From: Phoronis australis
Lineage: Eukaryota; Phoronida; Phoronidae
Direction of reading: 5' to 3'
NCBI GenBank assembly: GCA_002633005.1
Contig: NMRA01000050.1
Span: forward strand, 519,983 to 583,982
Length of the DNA: 64,000 bases
The notes below the pieces were generated by a model. That model saw nothing but the letters and a program-made list of their open reading frames with translations, was not told the DNA's origin and searched no databases. A program made the translations under genes and the position numbers. Shown piece after piece: positions 42,791 to 54,015 of the stretch; the stretch's first letter is position 1; each line of letters begins with the position of its first letter.

Positions 42791-44760
42791 GGCAGTCATC
42801 AGCATTGTTAATCCACGTCAGGAAACGAAACCCTGGGACGAAATCCGCAGCACTAATCTCTAGCATAAAGAAACTCAGACATCATCATCACTCAACATAT
42901 CAACTATTAGCAGCCTTATTCAGGCATATTTGGATGCCTCACCAAGAGCGAAAAGTGCAAATCTTGTCTCTGTGCCCACACGATTACACGAAAAAAGAGT
43001 TGCAACAGGCCATACCTGGACTCACTGAACATAAAATTGATCAAGCAAGGAATCATAGTATTCATATTGGCATGGGTGAGGAAGTTCCTATGCAAAGAAT
43101 AACCAGAACCAGACTTGATCCAGATAAGACACACCATTTCACTGATTTTACTAAGTCAGCCAAGGTATTTACAAGATGTTGTATTACGCATCAAAGTGCT
43201 AAAAATGTACAGTGGTGACAGAACTGTCGGACCAGGCGTTATACGCACTGTCATGCCCGCATGCATTATTAAGCAGTACCAGCAGTTTGTACAAAAACTG
43301 GATTCTTTTGGTTGAGTTCGAGCATGCTCATATGAACAATGAAGTGTGTGGTGCATCACAGAAGAAGTCGCTTCAAGGGCTTAACTACTTGTCTGCTGAG
43401 GATGCAAATGGCTTTGACATTTTTGATATCCTAAAATCTATCTCAACAGAACAACAAGCCTTATGTCCTGACTGAAGAATGCTAAGACGTACTTGAAAAG
43501 CGAGTATGCTGCTCATGTGCCACCAGTTAGTAAGGTTGCTGATTGCTGCATGACATATGCCTTGAGTGACCCAGCTGGTCATCATCATTCCTCCTGCCCT
43601 TACTCGCATCACATGGAATGTCTATCATGTAAGGATACTGTCAATGTTGGTCGGAGGTAAAGAAGGTGATTGAGATGCATTCCAAGAATAAGGCGACTGA
43701 CCTTCACGACTTCAGTCACACTGTTCGTGGCGTATTGGAATGAAAGGCGCATATTCTTCAGTCTGCCAATCACAACCAGGCTAAGAATTGGTGCGTGGCT
43801 AATTTGTCTACATCACCATGTTAACTTATAATTGATTGGGCTACGAAGTTTCTACCCCACTACTACAGACAGCGAATGACCGACTTTTTGCTAAGAGAGG
43901 GAAAAGCTGGCATGTTAGCTGCATAATCACAAAAGACAGTCACCAACAATATAACACCATGTTATATAGTTATATCTCATTCTTTGAAAGAGTAACTCAG
44001 ACCTGGGAAACAGTGTGCTCAATAATCAAGAAAATTTCAAGACCACTCATCCTGACATCGTGGAATCATACATCAGGTCAGACGATGCAGGGTACTATCA
44101 CAACACATCACTGCTGGCTAAAGATACGACTTCAGTAAGAGCCAAAGTGGTAAAGGTGTGTATGTCATGTGGCAAAGATATGACGTTTCAGCTGTTGACA
44201 TGAAGAGACCGATGAAGTCACATGGGGGTGTTGCTGGTTCTTCTGTTTCAGTGTGCAGGTTGGATGGTAGTGGGACAGCACAAGGCTTCTCCATCCCTGG
44301 ACCAGCATGCTGCACAAATTATGCTTTGAAAGAGGAGGTAAGCTCTTTTGCAATGATCAAAAGTTCTGTGTATGTTATAAGGCTACTTTTGTTTTTGTAT
44401 TGGAATTATTTTCTATTTTTCAAAAATGAGTATGCTATTGAGTCACATACCAATTCCTGTATAAATCATTTTTTCTTGGAATAGGTCTGCATCAGGTGCG
44501 AATAGACCTTAGTAAACATAACAGGAAAATGTACCTACTGTTATCTCGTTATCAGACCTATTCAGATATGTATCATTCTATATACACCATTCTCTTTTCA
44601 GAAATACTGAGGCGTTGGAAGGCATATGAAATTCGTGAGAGATTGCCTTTCAACTTCCCAGAAGTAGTTCCCGATTCTGAGCAGCATCTCAAAGTAAGAA
44701 TCCACCGTGGAGTTGACTTCAAGAACACTTGCTGTAAGACATGAAAAGTCACAGTTGTAG
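42790..44760 (+). pseudogene. Remnant of an unidentified multi-domain protein family
   Basis: In broken frames this stretch keeps coding-like words: KVQILSLCPHDYTKKELQQ and IPGLTEHKIDQARNHSIHIG (42949-43075), then Q-P-R-Y-L-Q-D-V, VIRTVMPACIIKQYQQF (43240-43290), KSLQGLNYLSAEDANGF, a His/Cys-rich segment near 43580-43630 (HHHSSCPYSHHMECLSC), and FAKRGKSWHVSCIITKDS (about 43887-43940). An apparent last exon starts after TTCTCTTTTCAG at 44602 (LRRWKAYEIRERLPF). I recall similar unnamed proteins repeated many times in invertebrate genomes but cannot name the family. At least four frame breaks; dead. Confidence 0.5.
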
Positions 44761-45487
44761 ACGTGCAATGATGAAAAATACTGCAGGGTTTTCTCTCCAC
44801 AAATTTAGCTGCAGGCGCATCAGCGAGAGGGATGGCATAAGTCCAGGGGTTCAGAGGACATAACAGTCTATGATGGCATCAGAAGAAAGCAGGCTTCTGC
44901 CACATCAGGAAATATTGCAAAGGGTAATGCATCATTGTGGTTCACCTCGATCGCAACCATTTTCAGGGGATGCAAGTGCAATGAATTGTTCGAATTTGAG
45001 TCTATGCTAATAATCTTCCAAAACTGTAAAGATTGTAGGGATTTCTAAGTCTAGTTTCCATACTTTTTCCTCTCTAAATTGTTCACTTCAGCTCAATATG
45101 TTAAATGCTCTCTCGTAGAAAATTCCAGGATTCCTTGGAGACGCAGCTCTGAATTCAGCTTTTGCCTACAAAACTCCAGTCAGAATTTGATGGTATGTGG
45201 AGTTTAGGGTGTGGGTATAGAATTAGTCTCCTCGGTTCGGAGGTGAATATATGGTGTTGCAGCTGGAATATGGTTGCATATCCATTCCCAGAGTGTGGCC
45301 AAATATTATCTATTTCAATAATACTAGTGATAAGTTTGACAGTCCCCCGTTTATAATACATTTGGCTTTGTGGTTGGCAGCTTCAATATTGTCTTTGGCA
45401 ATCACAGTAAAACCTGCCAACTCAGAGTTAAAGCAGGCTACTATTACAAAAGGTGGTATTGTTTAGGCATGGGTGGCAACTATGAAG

Positions 45488-45890
45488 TCTACCTACTGAA
45501 ATTCAGAGAATATTGCCTTGGAAAAAACAATATTGTGCACGAGCGCTACAAAATATGGCAAAGGTCACAAATGGTCAATGAGACAAACTGAGTATGCACC
45601 TCTTGCAGAGGGCAATCCCGTCAGAGCTCTCAATGAGAAAGAAAACCAATGGAAAGCTGGAACTATCATGAAAGAGCACTGCGATCAATCGTACACTATC
45701 AAAACGTGAGGATGATGATTGTGAAATTCTAGGCAATTTATTTGGGACAAATTATAATCATACCAGTGTCACAGTTGAAGGGATTGTGATTCGTCCAATA
45801 ATCATTCTGTTGGTCCGCCAACTACCACCAAATCAGGACATATCATGAGAGCACCTAATCGCATGGACCTGTGAACTTAGTTTAATTGAT
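45488..45890 (+). pseudogene. Gypsy-type remnant D: gag fragment joined to integrase C-terminal tail
   Basis: EVYLLKFREYCLGKNNIVHE then RYKIWQRSQMVNE (45485-45588) is a gag core. Immediately after a frameshift the sequence continues EYAPLAEGNPVRALNEKEN (45590-45650), W-K-A-G-T and H-C-D-Q-S-Y-T-I-K-T, the C-terminal barrel of Gypsy integrase. A TKSGHIMRAPNRMDL tail ends at a stop at about 45873. Everything between gag and the integrase end is missing. Confidence 0.7.
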
Positions 45891-45995
45891 TGGTATTAGA
45901 CAGTGATCCTAGAAGTTTGTTTAAATCATTTGTAATTTTAATGAAAATATTAACCCTTTAGATTCGAACATGGACATTTTGTCAGTAACTTTCTT

Positions 45996-46011
45996 CTTAA
46001 AGGGGGAGATG
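45996..46011 (+). other. Polypurine tract and start of a 3' LTR-like sequence
   Basis: CTTAAAGGGGGAGATG is immediately followed by TG (TGTGCTATTATGTGTG). In Gypsy elements a polypurine tract directly precedes the 3' LTR, which starts with TG. It lies about 120 bp after the end of remnant D and fits that element. The right LTR boundary was not determined. Confidence 0.55.
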
Positions 46012-46493
46012 TGCTATTATGTGTGCACACGTATACTGATTAGATTAACAGCTAGCTTCAAAGTGAAAGAGAAAATCCAACCAATAGATCAGGGCGACAG
46101 CCAACTTCTAAGTTTCATTGACAATCAAAATTTGCCATTGATTTGGCAGCTTAAAAAATAAAATCGATAGCAACCCAGCATTAAACAAAGGAAAGCAGAC
46201 TGGAGTTTCTGTATTAAAAATAAAATGAAACATATTTAAAACAAACGGATCATTTGGGAAATGCAACTTTATCGAGATAAACCCAAGTTTTTTTGTTATT
46301 TTGTGATATCAAACCTATACTTTCGACATTTCAGGCTGTAACTTTGTGTAAATGTGAGAGAAAACCAATTTCCGTAAAATAAAAACCACAATTGTTGAGA
46401 AAATAAAGGCCTTTCCCTACTAATTTAAATACAGATTTTTGAAGATGCCGAGATCAAGGTGTCAGCTTTGACAATTGGGAATGATTAGATCAC

Positions 46494-46665
46494 CACTTTG
46501 ATGTTTTGTTGAATCATTGTTCAAGTTGGCATCGTCTCTGTAAGGCAGTATTATACCTCCAGCAATTTAAACGATACATACAATTGCCAGTCTCTACAGA
46601 AGACACAAAATCACCAGAAAAATCCATTCTATGCTTTGTCCAGTTGAAACATTTCAGCTCCGCAC
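46494..46665 (+). pseudogene. Pao/BEL-like pol fragment
   Basis: LLNHCSSWHRLCKAVLYLQQF and SILCFVQLKHFSSALK resemble the segment of BEL/Pao polyproteins before the integrase zinc-binding region (F-S-S-W-x-R-L-x-x-A-V-A-W and x-Q-x-x-x-F). The fragment is short, so the family call is tentative. Confidence 0.45.
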
Positions 46666-48440
46666 TGAAGAATGCAAAACGACAGATTGATGGAAACTCA
46701 GAGACCAATGTGGTACAGGTATCCAAGCGTAGCTGGATATACTGGTTGGATGCTATCCTGATAATACCCAAGCATCATGTAATCATGCAATAAGATCATT
46801 GATTATGGACCACATACATCATTAAGAAAGCATATATTCATTTAAACGTTTAAAGTGAAAGAACAAGAGAATTGTGGTTTACGCTAACAGTGAAGACAAG
46901 ATAGCCACCCACATACTGGCTTTCTTTGTCGTTGGTATAACATCAGATCGTCCTCTTAGGTTCGTTTTAGGTTATTTTGGAATGATCGGCGCCACATCCA
47001 GCCAGCTTTTCAATTTTAGAACGCCATATTCATACTAGAAACAAACCGTCATTTAAAGATGTGTAGCGGTAACTGTTATTACCAAATATGATTAAATTAT
47101 TCATTGCAAAAGACAACGCCATAGTGGAAATAAATATGGAAGTAAATTTCAGGTAGAGGCATCAACCGCCGACAAAGTGAGTACAAACCAGAAGTTAGAT
47201 ATACACGACACATGCCGCCGAACCATTTATGTGTTTTTGTTTGACAATGCCTTGTTATGGTTTGTAAGGGACTGGACATATTTCCTAAAGACATCAAAGA
47301 CATCAAGGAACTATCAGTACAATTTTGGTTCAGGTCAAATTCAAGATTCATGTGGGTGAGTCATGTCATCCCCTGCCAATTACAATAACAATTTGAAGTT
47401 AAAATAACTTGAGATGACTAAAGTAACACATAAGCTCAAGTGGAGCTCAACTCATATCCGTTGATGAGCGTCCCAATGGCAGCTGAGGTTGGTGATCGTA
47501 TTAACTATACAGCTGGCCGAACCACATAAACTCTGAAAATGTTTATTGAGTCGCTAATACTTTTAATAATCGTTATGTTTTTTAGACAATCCGTGCATCT
47601 GTGGCAAACGTAATAGAAGCCTTCTCAGATGAAAGCACGAGACAGTGAAACACATACCAATGTTCCACAGAATGTTTGATTGCTTGAATGTTCGTTCGGA
47701 ATTTGAAGCTTTGAAAAAGTTCAAATCAGACCTGCTTCCGTACACTAATGTGGATGATTACAAATTTCAAGGCAAGTAAGCTAATAAGAATGGGAAATCT
47801 CTCATTGACTTGAAGACTGGTATGTAGGTAAAGACTCTTAATTTCAGTAATGAATCGTAAATTTTATGACTTTTTTCTGGAAATTTCCTAACAGGGAAAG
47901 TAAAGTGCTCTGTACTAGATGTTGCTAGATGGTACTCTTGACTCCCTTGGAAATACGTGGCGAACTAGTGGAGTCTTGCATGACGTTACTTTTTTCTCAA
48001 GAAACTTGCCCTACTAAACGCACACCTACCTGTAGGAATACCTTAGTTCTAAGAGATGAGGAGCAGCAACTGAGTATCTGGCATTTAAAGTCCTTAACTT
48101 AAAATGCCAATGTGACTCCAGTATCCGAAAGTACTTACCTAATAAAATCTTATTTTCAATACCCTTTCGTTATATTTGTTTCGCCTTTCGTGCCACAAGC
48201 GGATAATTACCGGCTATCATCGGTTATTTCCATACCCACAATTCGGGCTCATCAGTTCAGGAAGTTGTCTCGAATGCCGCCATTTTTCCTTGCGACAGAA
48301 TGTGCTATCGCTTGCTCTAAAAGTCTTCATTATTTTATTTTATTAGTAATTTCTCGTGATTCTTTTGAATATATAGTGTATTTATAGTTCATAGTTAGTG
48401 GTCGTTGATTTTTTTTAGACATTGCGTGTATTTTTGTTTA
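46666..48440. other. Stretch without recognisable feature
   Basis: Only short frames. A coding-looking peptide SEFEALKKFKSDLLPYTNVD (about 47695-47757) is noted but not identified. No RNA gene or structured repeat seen. Confidence 0.4.
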
Positions 48441-48442
48441 TA

Positions 48443-48580
48443 ATGGTGAATCGTTGTGTTGTGTTGGGCTGTGGCAACACGCATCGAACTGGACATGGAT
48501 TACATTGGTATACAAATACCCTTGTAATGGAGCTGTTGAACTCGACGACTCATCCAACCTACCAATGCGTGGAGCTTTAA
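48443..48580 (+). CDS. 45-codon ORF starting like a THAP zinc finger (probably a fragment)
   Basis: The frame opens MVNRCVVLGCGNTHRTGHG, the C-x4-C start expected of THAP DNA-binding domains, then LHWYTNT where THAP has LHxFP. It ends in TAA at 48578-48580 after 45 codons, half a THAP domain. THAP domains are found in P-element- and Kolobok-type transposases and in host regulators. Too short to function alone. Confidence 0.5.
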   Translation: MVNRCVVLGCGNTHRTGHGLHWYTNTLVMELLNSTTHPTYQCVEL

Positions 48581-49278
48581 CATACTCCTTTGTCAAGCCA
48601 ATATGCGAGACCAGATAAAGAGGAGGCAGTTCAGTCGTTTGTTATCAGGTTTCACTGATGAGTGACGACTTGATGCTGTTGAGCAGTGGACACACGGTGT
48701 TTTCTATATATAACTTTGTTATAGATATACCAAGGTTGTCGTTGGTTATTAAATTTACGTTCTCCAAACAATCCATTCAAAAAATCATTTTTATAACAGT
48801 GAAAAGCAGAATTGGAAGCCTTGATTATTTAAGTTGTGCAATGTGTTTAGGTGTTTCACAAAACTGTGTCCCTATTGTGTATGTACTCAACATCTTATTG
48901 AGGTAACTGAAAGTCATGTTTCTTACTTTTATCAGTATAAATCTGTCAGAGAAGGTAGTAGCTGTGACTTATTTATTCAGCTAGACGAATTAGGTTGAGG
49001 TGCTCTGAGACTGAAAACAAGACCGAAGCAAGAACTCGAGAAAAGTCTACTAAAATTTGGCGACTGCATAATTCAGAGTACTGAACATACCCAGTAAATC
49101 TTATAGTAAAAGGTACACATTCTCAAAAATTCGAGCCCTCCACCATGTTTAGGCTTGGTGCCCTCATTGCAAAGTCTGGGAAAATCTCTCATGAAAGCCA
49201 ACAACTTTGCACAGTTCGCCAGAAGACCTCAAGTTTATTTGAGCTAGCGCTGTGGCCAGGGGCCACCTAGGCCTAAGG

Positions 49279-49616
49279 GTAGCCTTGGTGCAAAGCTGTA
49301 TACTAAACAAGCTGTATTTTAACGATAGTCCTCACACTGCTAGCTGGCAGGCTAGCTAAACTAAGGGCTGCTGCAGCAGTGTGACACATGACTAACGTAA
49401 TTTCATGCAAATGTCTGAAACTACCTTAAGTATACAACATCTATGATTTGAACCTTTTGCTTCGACAACCGCATGCCTTCACCGTTCACCAGTGTCTGGT
49501 CTCGGTCCGCACCGAGTCTAATCAGCTGCAGGCCTGATAGCCTGCCAGCTAGCTATATGAAGACAATCGTCTGATACAGCTTGTATACTTAGTATACAGC
49601 TTTGTACCAAGGCTAC
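49279..49616. mobile_element. MITE-like inverted-repeat element, ~340 bp
   Basis: GTAGCCTTGGTGCAAAGCTG TATACTAA at the left is mirrored at the right end as TTAGTATACAGC TTTGTACCAAGGCTAC. The arms continue through ACAAGCTGTAT, TAGTC/TTGTC-TCA and CTAGCTGGCAGGCTA words. No coding frame inside. Target duplication not resolved. Confidence 0.7.
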
Positions 49617-49639
49617 GGGCCCGAGTGTGGCAAAAAAAT

Positions 49640-50767
49640 ATATCAAAATTTATTCAAATTTCGTCAGCAATTTCGATACAATTGTCCATTTTAAGGTGCG
49701 CTGTGAATTATTTTATCCACGTTTGCAGGACGGTAACGGACACTGCTGCAGTGGCACAGAAATCATACTAAGCCTGGGTTCCTGAAGGAATCGTACTTCC
49801 GGGTTCGCGGTAAGTTCAAAATGGCGCAGTGTTCTTCAAGTTCAAATCGTGAATGGCGCGTTTATTTAAACTTTATTCCATTACGGATTGTGTATTAATT
49901 ATGGGGTAGATACTTCTTGGATCCTTACAACATTTACTAACCATGTAATAAGGGTTAAAAACGTGTGCTTTTTGAACTTTTAAGTTATTCATTGGTAACT
50001 AAAATGTTGAATAACAGAGATCTATATTTCAGAGTAAATCACAATTTGGTCAAGCAGGATGCAACGGTCAAGATCGAGGAGTGCTTGTGTAACGGTAAGG
50101 TGGGCAACGACCACTGCAGCCACGTGACAGGTCTCCTGTATACTATCAGTCACTTCAAGAAGATGAGTTTTAAGAGCATTCCACCCATCGTTGTAAAGAC
50201 CTCCTTGCCGCAGGCATGGCATGTACCCCACAAGAAAAATGAGATAAGGGCAAATCCTGTTGATGCCATGGTTGTAAACAACGTCAAGCCAGTGAAGTCC
50301 AAGAAAAGTGGTGGAGGGAATTGTGCCAAAAGTATTTTGCCTGGTGGAACAGTCAATTCCAGTTGTTAGTTTCATATAGCAGCTTGTAGTTGTAAATAAC
50401 CTGTCCTCTATCAACAGTGAATCACAAGCTCTCATTGTGCTGAGTAAGGTGAGTGACCTAGAACTGTCCGACTCCAAATTTGATCAAGTACCACAAGGAA
50501 TGGTACTATTGTACAAACAGCAGTACCAGAGAAAACCAGAGGACAATATTCACATCGATTCTCCAGAGCTGCTTGTTTGACCTGTCGCTGTCAAAGACAT
50601 ACATGCCAACTTTGACAAAACCACAAATGGACAGATACAATATTATGGTTTGTACATTGATAACACTTTAAAGTTTCTTGAGCTGGAGACGAGGCTTCAG
50701 TCAGAATGCCATCTGTGGACAGCAGCAAAAAAGGGACGACTAACTTCTAGGAAGACAGTAATATGAC
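49640..50767 (+). pseudogene. SWIM zinc finger plus YqaJ-like recombinase remnant
   Basis: An upstream exon-like piece ends at 49809 with GCG|GTAAGT. A second begins near 50033 after CTATATTTCAG and reads VNHNLVKQDATVKIEECLC. The SWIM signature C-x-C-x8-C-x-H is complete in ECLCNGKVGNDHCSHV (50073-50120). After a frame break, 50416-50767 reads KFDQVPQGMVLLYKQQYQR and ends LETRLQSECHLWTAAKKG plus RLTSRK, matching the start of a YqaJ/viral-recombinase-type exonuclease domain, where catalytic residues would follow. One TGA interrupts this frame (50578). Such SWIM-YqaJ genes are multicopy in many invertebrate genomes. The exon phases do not join cleanly, and the nuclease core is lost at the poly-C run (50776). 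Confidence 0.65.
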
Positions 50768-51637
50768 AATTGTCCCCCCCCCCTCCCCAGAGTCATAGCG
50801 TGCATTGTTTATACAATTCGAGACACAGCAGTGCAGCACCATTCACGTTGTCCTGTCCTCATCTAGCTGTTGTTCAACCCGGAGACATCTTAACGTGAAC
50901 AGAGCGACTGTATACAACATGTAAGTACTAGCTGACTGAAACAGACTGAAATTTAACAGAAAACTGCACCTTATGACCCCAAAGTTGCATGTAATGACCC
51001 TAAAGTTTGTGACTGAATTTAGTTTACAAATGCATAACATATGAAAGGTCTAGCTCAAAAATCACTTTTGCACTGAATGACCTTTCGACACAGTGCTTGT
51101 TCGGCTCTTGAGGATGAAAAATTATGATTACCGATCTTCGGGTCGTGAAACCTTTTCAGCAAACATGAAGAAAATACTATGGCCCATTTCAGAATGTGAA
51201 AGCCAGTTTAGTTGGACAAACTGACTTGTGTGAATTGCTTTAGTGGATTGAAAAGGAAGAATCACGTTTTTGCAACTGAACTTGGTAAATGAACAGTAGT
51301 CTACTGAATGAAAGCAAGAGTTGAGAACAAGTATGTATATTTCGTTGAAAGTGATTTTCTTCATATCCTGTACAATGGTTTCACATAAGCCTATAAGCAT
51401 TGTCACGTGATTCAGTCTTCCAATATGTAAACTTGATGTAAATATCAAAAAACATCTATGGTAAGCACTTTTCAGTTTTGCACAAATTTCCATTTTCCGT
51501 TTCTCAAAGGCCAAATGTTGACATCAGAATTTTGACTAAGTTTTGTTTTGTTACAGCTTTTGGCTTATTACTGAGCAAGTTAACAAAATAAAATTCCATG
51601 TCCACCATACTTAATCATAACATTGAGGGCAACTTCC

Positions 51638-51672
51638 ACTACACATTTTGCATTTCGTGCAAAATGTGTAGT
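51638..51672. other. Perfect 15-bp hairpin
   Basis: ACTACACATTTTGCA, a five-base loop TTTCG, then the exact inverse TGCAAAATGTGTAGT. The stem is perfect. No T-run follows and no gene ends here, so a terminator role is not indicated. It may be a palindromic transposon end. Confidence 0.8.
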
Positions 51673-51759
51673 TTGAAAACCGCCCAAAGCAATGTTTAAT
51701 GACGTTAACGTAAAATTATTGTACAATAAAGTATGAAGTTCGTAATTGTTTTAGGTGTA

Positions 51760-52320
51760 CATCAGATCAGAGTGACAGCAACACCGGGGTAGGTTGTGAC
51801 GCATAACTACCAAGGGTGGATGAACGAAGAATTGATGTTGGAGTGGATAGAAAAGATTCTCCGGCCATACACTCAACGCCGCCCATCCATGTTAGTCCAA
51901 GATTCGTTTTCTGCCCACGCGACGCAAGCCGTGGACGAAAGTTTAAAGCGTAATCATGTTATACCAGCTATCACTCCGGGTGGCTGCACGTCGGAAGTTA
52001 CAGCCACTAAATGTGTCGGTCAATAAGCCTTTCAAAGGGTTTGTCAGAGAAAAGTGGGGTTTGTACATGCAACAGCAACCTCTGGGCCAATCATGAATGT
52101 AAACAAGCCATCGATGCAGCCGATGGTTGACTGGCTTGAGTACGCATAGGAGAAAACGAGCCGTCGAGTCATCCAGAGGAGCTTTCTTTTAACTGGAATT
52201 ATTCCGCGACGAGATCTTCCACTCGGCGATTCTGATTCCGATTCTCACGAATCATTCCATAGTTTTGACAAAAACGTGAGTCTCCCTGGTATGCGAAGCT
52301 CTTTCGATCCATTCAACTAA
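51760..52320 (+). pseudogene. pogo/jerky-type DDE transposase, C-terminal part
   Basis: GWMNEELMLEWIEKILRPYT and SMLVQDSFSAHATQAV (51814-51945) are the central motifs of CENP-B/pogo/jerky-type DDE transposases, the latter with the second catalytic Asp. After a frameshift at the GGCTS motif the sequence reads QPLNVSVNKPFKGFVREKW, where the family normally has an Asp in place of the Asn. A decayed C-terminal tail follows to about 52318. The N-terminal DNA-binding part is missing. Confidence 0.75.
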
Positions 52321-53600
52321 AGCCATGTTTGATGTTCAATTGTTGCTTCAAGAGGGATTTAATTGATTAATGAACAATTGTCTTTGTAAATAAACGGCAA
52401 AAGTAAAAGAAAAAAATATTGCAACTGAAATGGAGTTTTCTTGTTTTTGATCCACACGTTCATTAGAAGTGTTTAACGCTGCATAAGATTCAGGTTTGGT
52501 CGCATTTTAACGGAACAAAAGTACAGTCATGCTCCATACGTTTCCGTGTTAGTGTCTTCAGACAGAAGAGCAATTGTACTTTCACAAACAGGATGGCTTA
52601 CCTTTGGTGAACTACTGCTTCCCTCTCATCAGATGGTCCCTGATTTTAGAGGCCGACAATAACGATTAAAATTTGGATTTCAGTCGGTTAGCTTAAGTGG
52701 CGATTAAAATACCGATCAAGACATTACCCGGCAAAATGAGATTTCGAAATCATTGAGGCGACAGACGAAGGGCGTACAACTTTTCCTATCAAATAATTCT
52801 GATCTACCCTTAAAAAATTCATGCTTATGCGAACAGTTTATCAAAAAGTTTCTGAAGAACTGCCAACGACACTGGCGAAACCGCCAACGTCGATTTGAGA
52901 TGCAATAAGATATCAAAAAGCAATGTATGTCTCAATTTGATTTTTTATTACTTCAAGAGGATACAACAAGAACAACCAGTGGGGTAGCCAGGTCTATTAT
53001 CAACGTATGAATTCCGAAACCAAGAGGCGGCAGAACTTTTGCATGTACATTTCGAGAAAACTGAGAATGTTCAAAATTGGAGGGCATTTCGGCGAAAATG
53101 GGAGGATTTAACACCTCACATGTGTTGTGGGAATTCTAAAAAACGGGAGCCTATCACCTAAATCAAATAGGAATGATTGGCAATTCATCTGTGACATTAT
53201 GTTGCCTAATTTTTTCTAATACATGTTTTATCTACTGCACTGCAGTCGGAAACTAAATAAGGGCGGACGGTGTCGATGCCAAAAGCCAAAGACTTGAAGC
53301 CTGTGTCTTGAAGTTAGCGTAGGAGCAAAGGGAAAACATGAAGTGATAAAGCTTTCAAGTACCACGGGTATTACAGAGACAATATTGTTACTAGTGGTAA
53401 TTCACATTAACAAATCATCCTCTCGAAGGCCACCCTTGTCTTCAGTCATTCATTGTTGTTACCGATGTTTCATCTATTAGTTCGAACATTTGAGTTTCAT
53501 CTCAAATAGTTCATACGACCAATTTTGTATCTATTAATTCGTACTCAAAGCTCTAAAGGGAAAAATAGTTCGTACACTAGTGTACAAATTAATAGAGAAA
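52321..53600. other. Stretch without recognisable feature
   Basis: Short frames only, no recognised motif. The phrase GTTCGTAC / TAATTCGTAC recurs near 53480-53590. Confidence 0.4.
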
Positions 53601-53614
53601 ACACCATAGACCTA

Positions 53615-54015
53615 CCTCAGAGATATTTCAGCAGTCACCCAAAAGGGTTTTCTGGTCTCGTTGCACTAAAAGACAGGCAAATCCGTCTACATATCAACCG
53701 AAGTGTAGAACCAGTGGCCCACCCACTAAGGAGAGTCCCGCACAACTTGAAAGACAAAGTAGACAACAAAATAAAGGATGATGGCTCAATACCGTTATCA
53801 TTCCCAAAAAGGACAACCAGATTAGGCTCTGTATTGACATGGGAAAAGCAAATAAGGCGATTATCTGAGAATGACACCCAGTTCTAACCGTTGACAAGAC
53901 TCTGTTGAACACAAATGGTTCTACAGTTTTCAGCAAATTGGACCTTAAATGGGGATACCACAAGATTGCGTTGGATCCAGATTCCAGAGGTATCACAACT
54001 TTTGCTGTATAATCG
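53615..54015 (+). pseudogene. Gypsy-type reverse transcriptase fragment E
   Basis: GFSGLVALKDRQIRLHINRS and VEPVAHPLRRVPHNLKDKV (53645-53761) are the lead-in to a Gypsy reverse transcriptase. In another frame, TVFSKLDLKWGYHKIALDP (53921-53977) is the conserved strand of the polymerase palm. The segment between is deleted and frame-shifted, and a TAA follows at about 54010. The YxDD box is absent. Confidence 0.8.

Noticed and set aside
51128-51514. 128-codon minus-strand frame
   Set aside because: No recognised motif and composition like the surrounding AT-rich non-coding DNA; probably chance.
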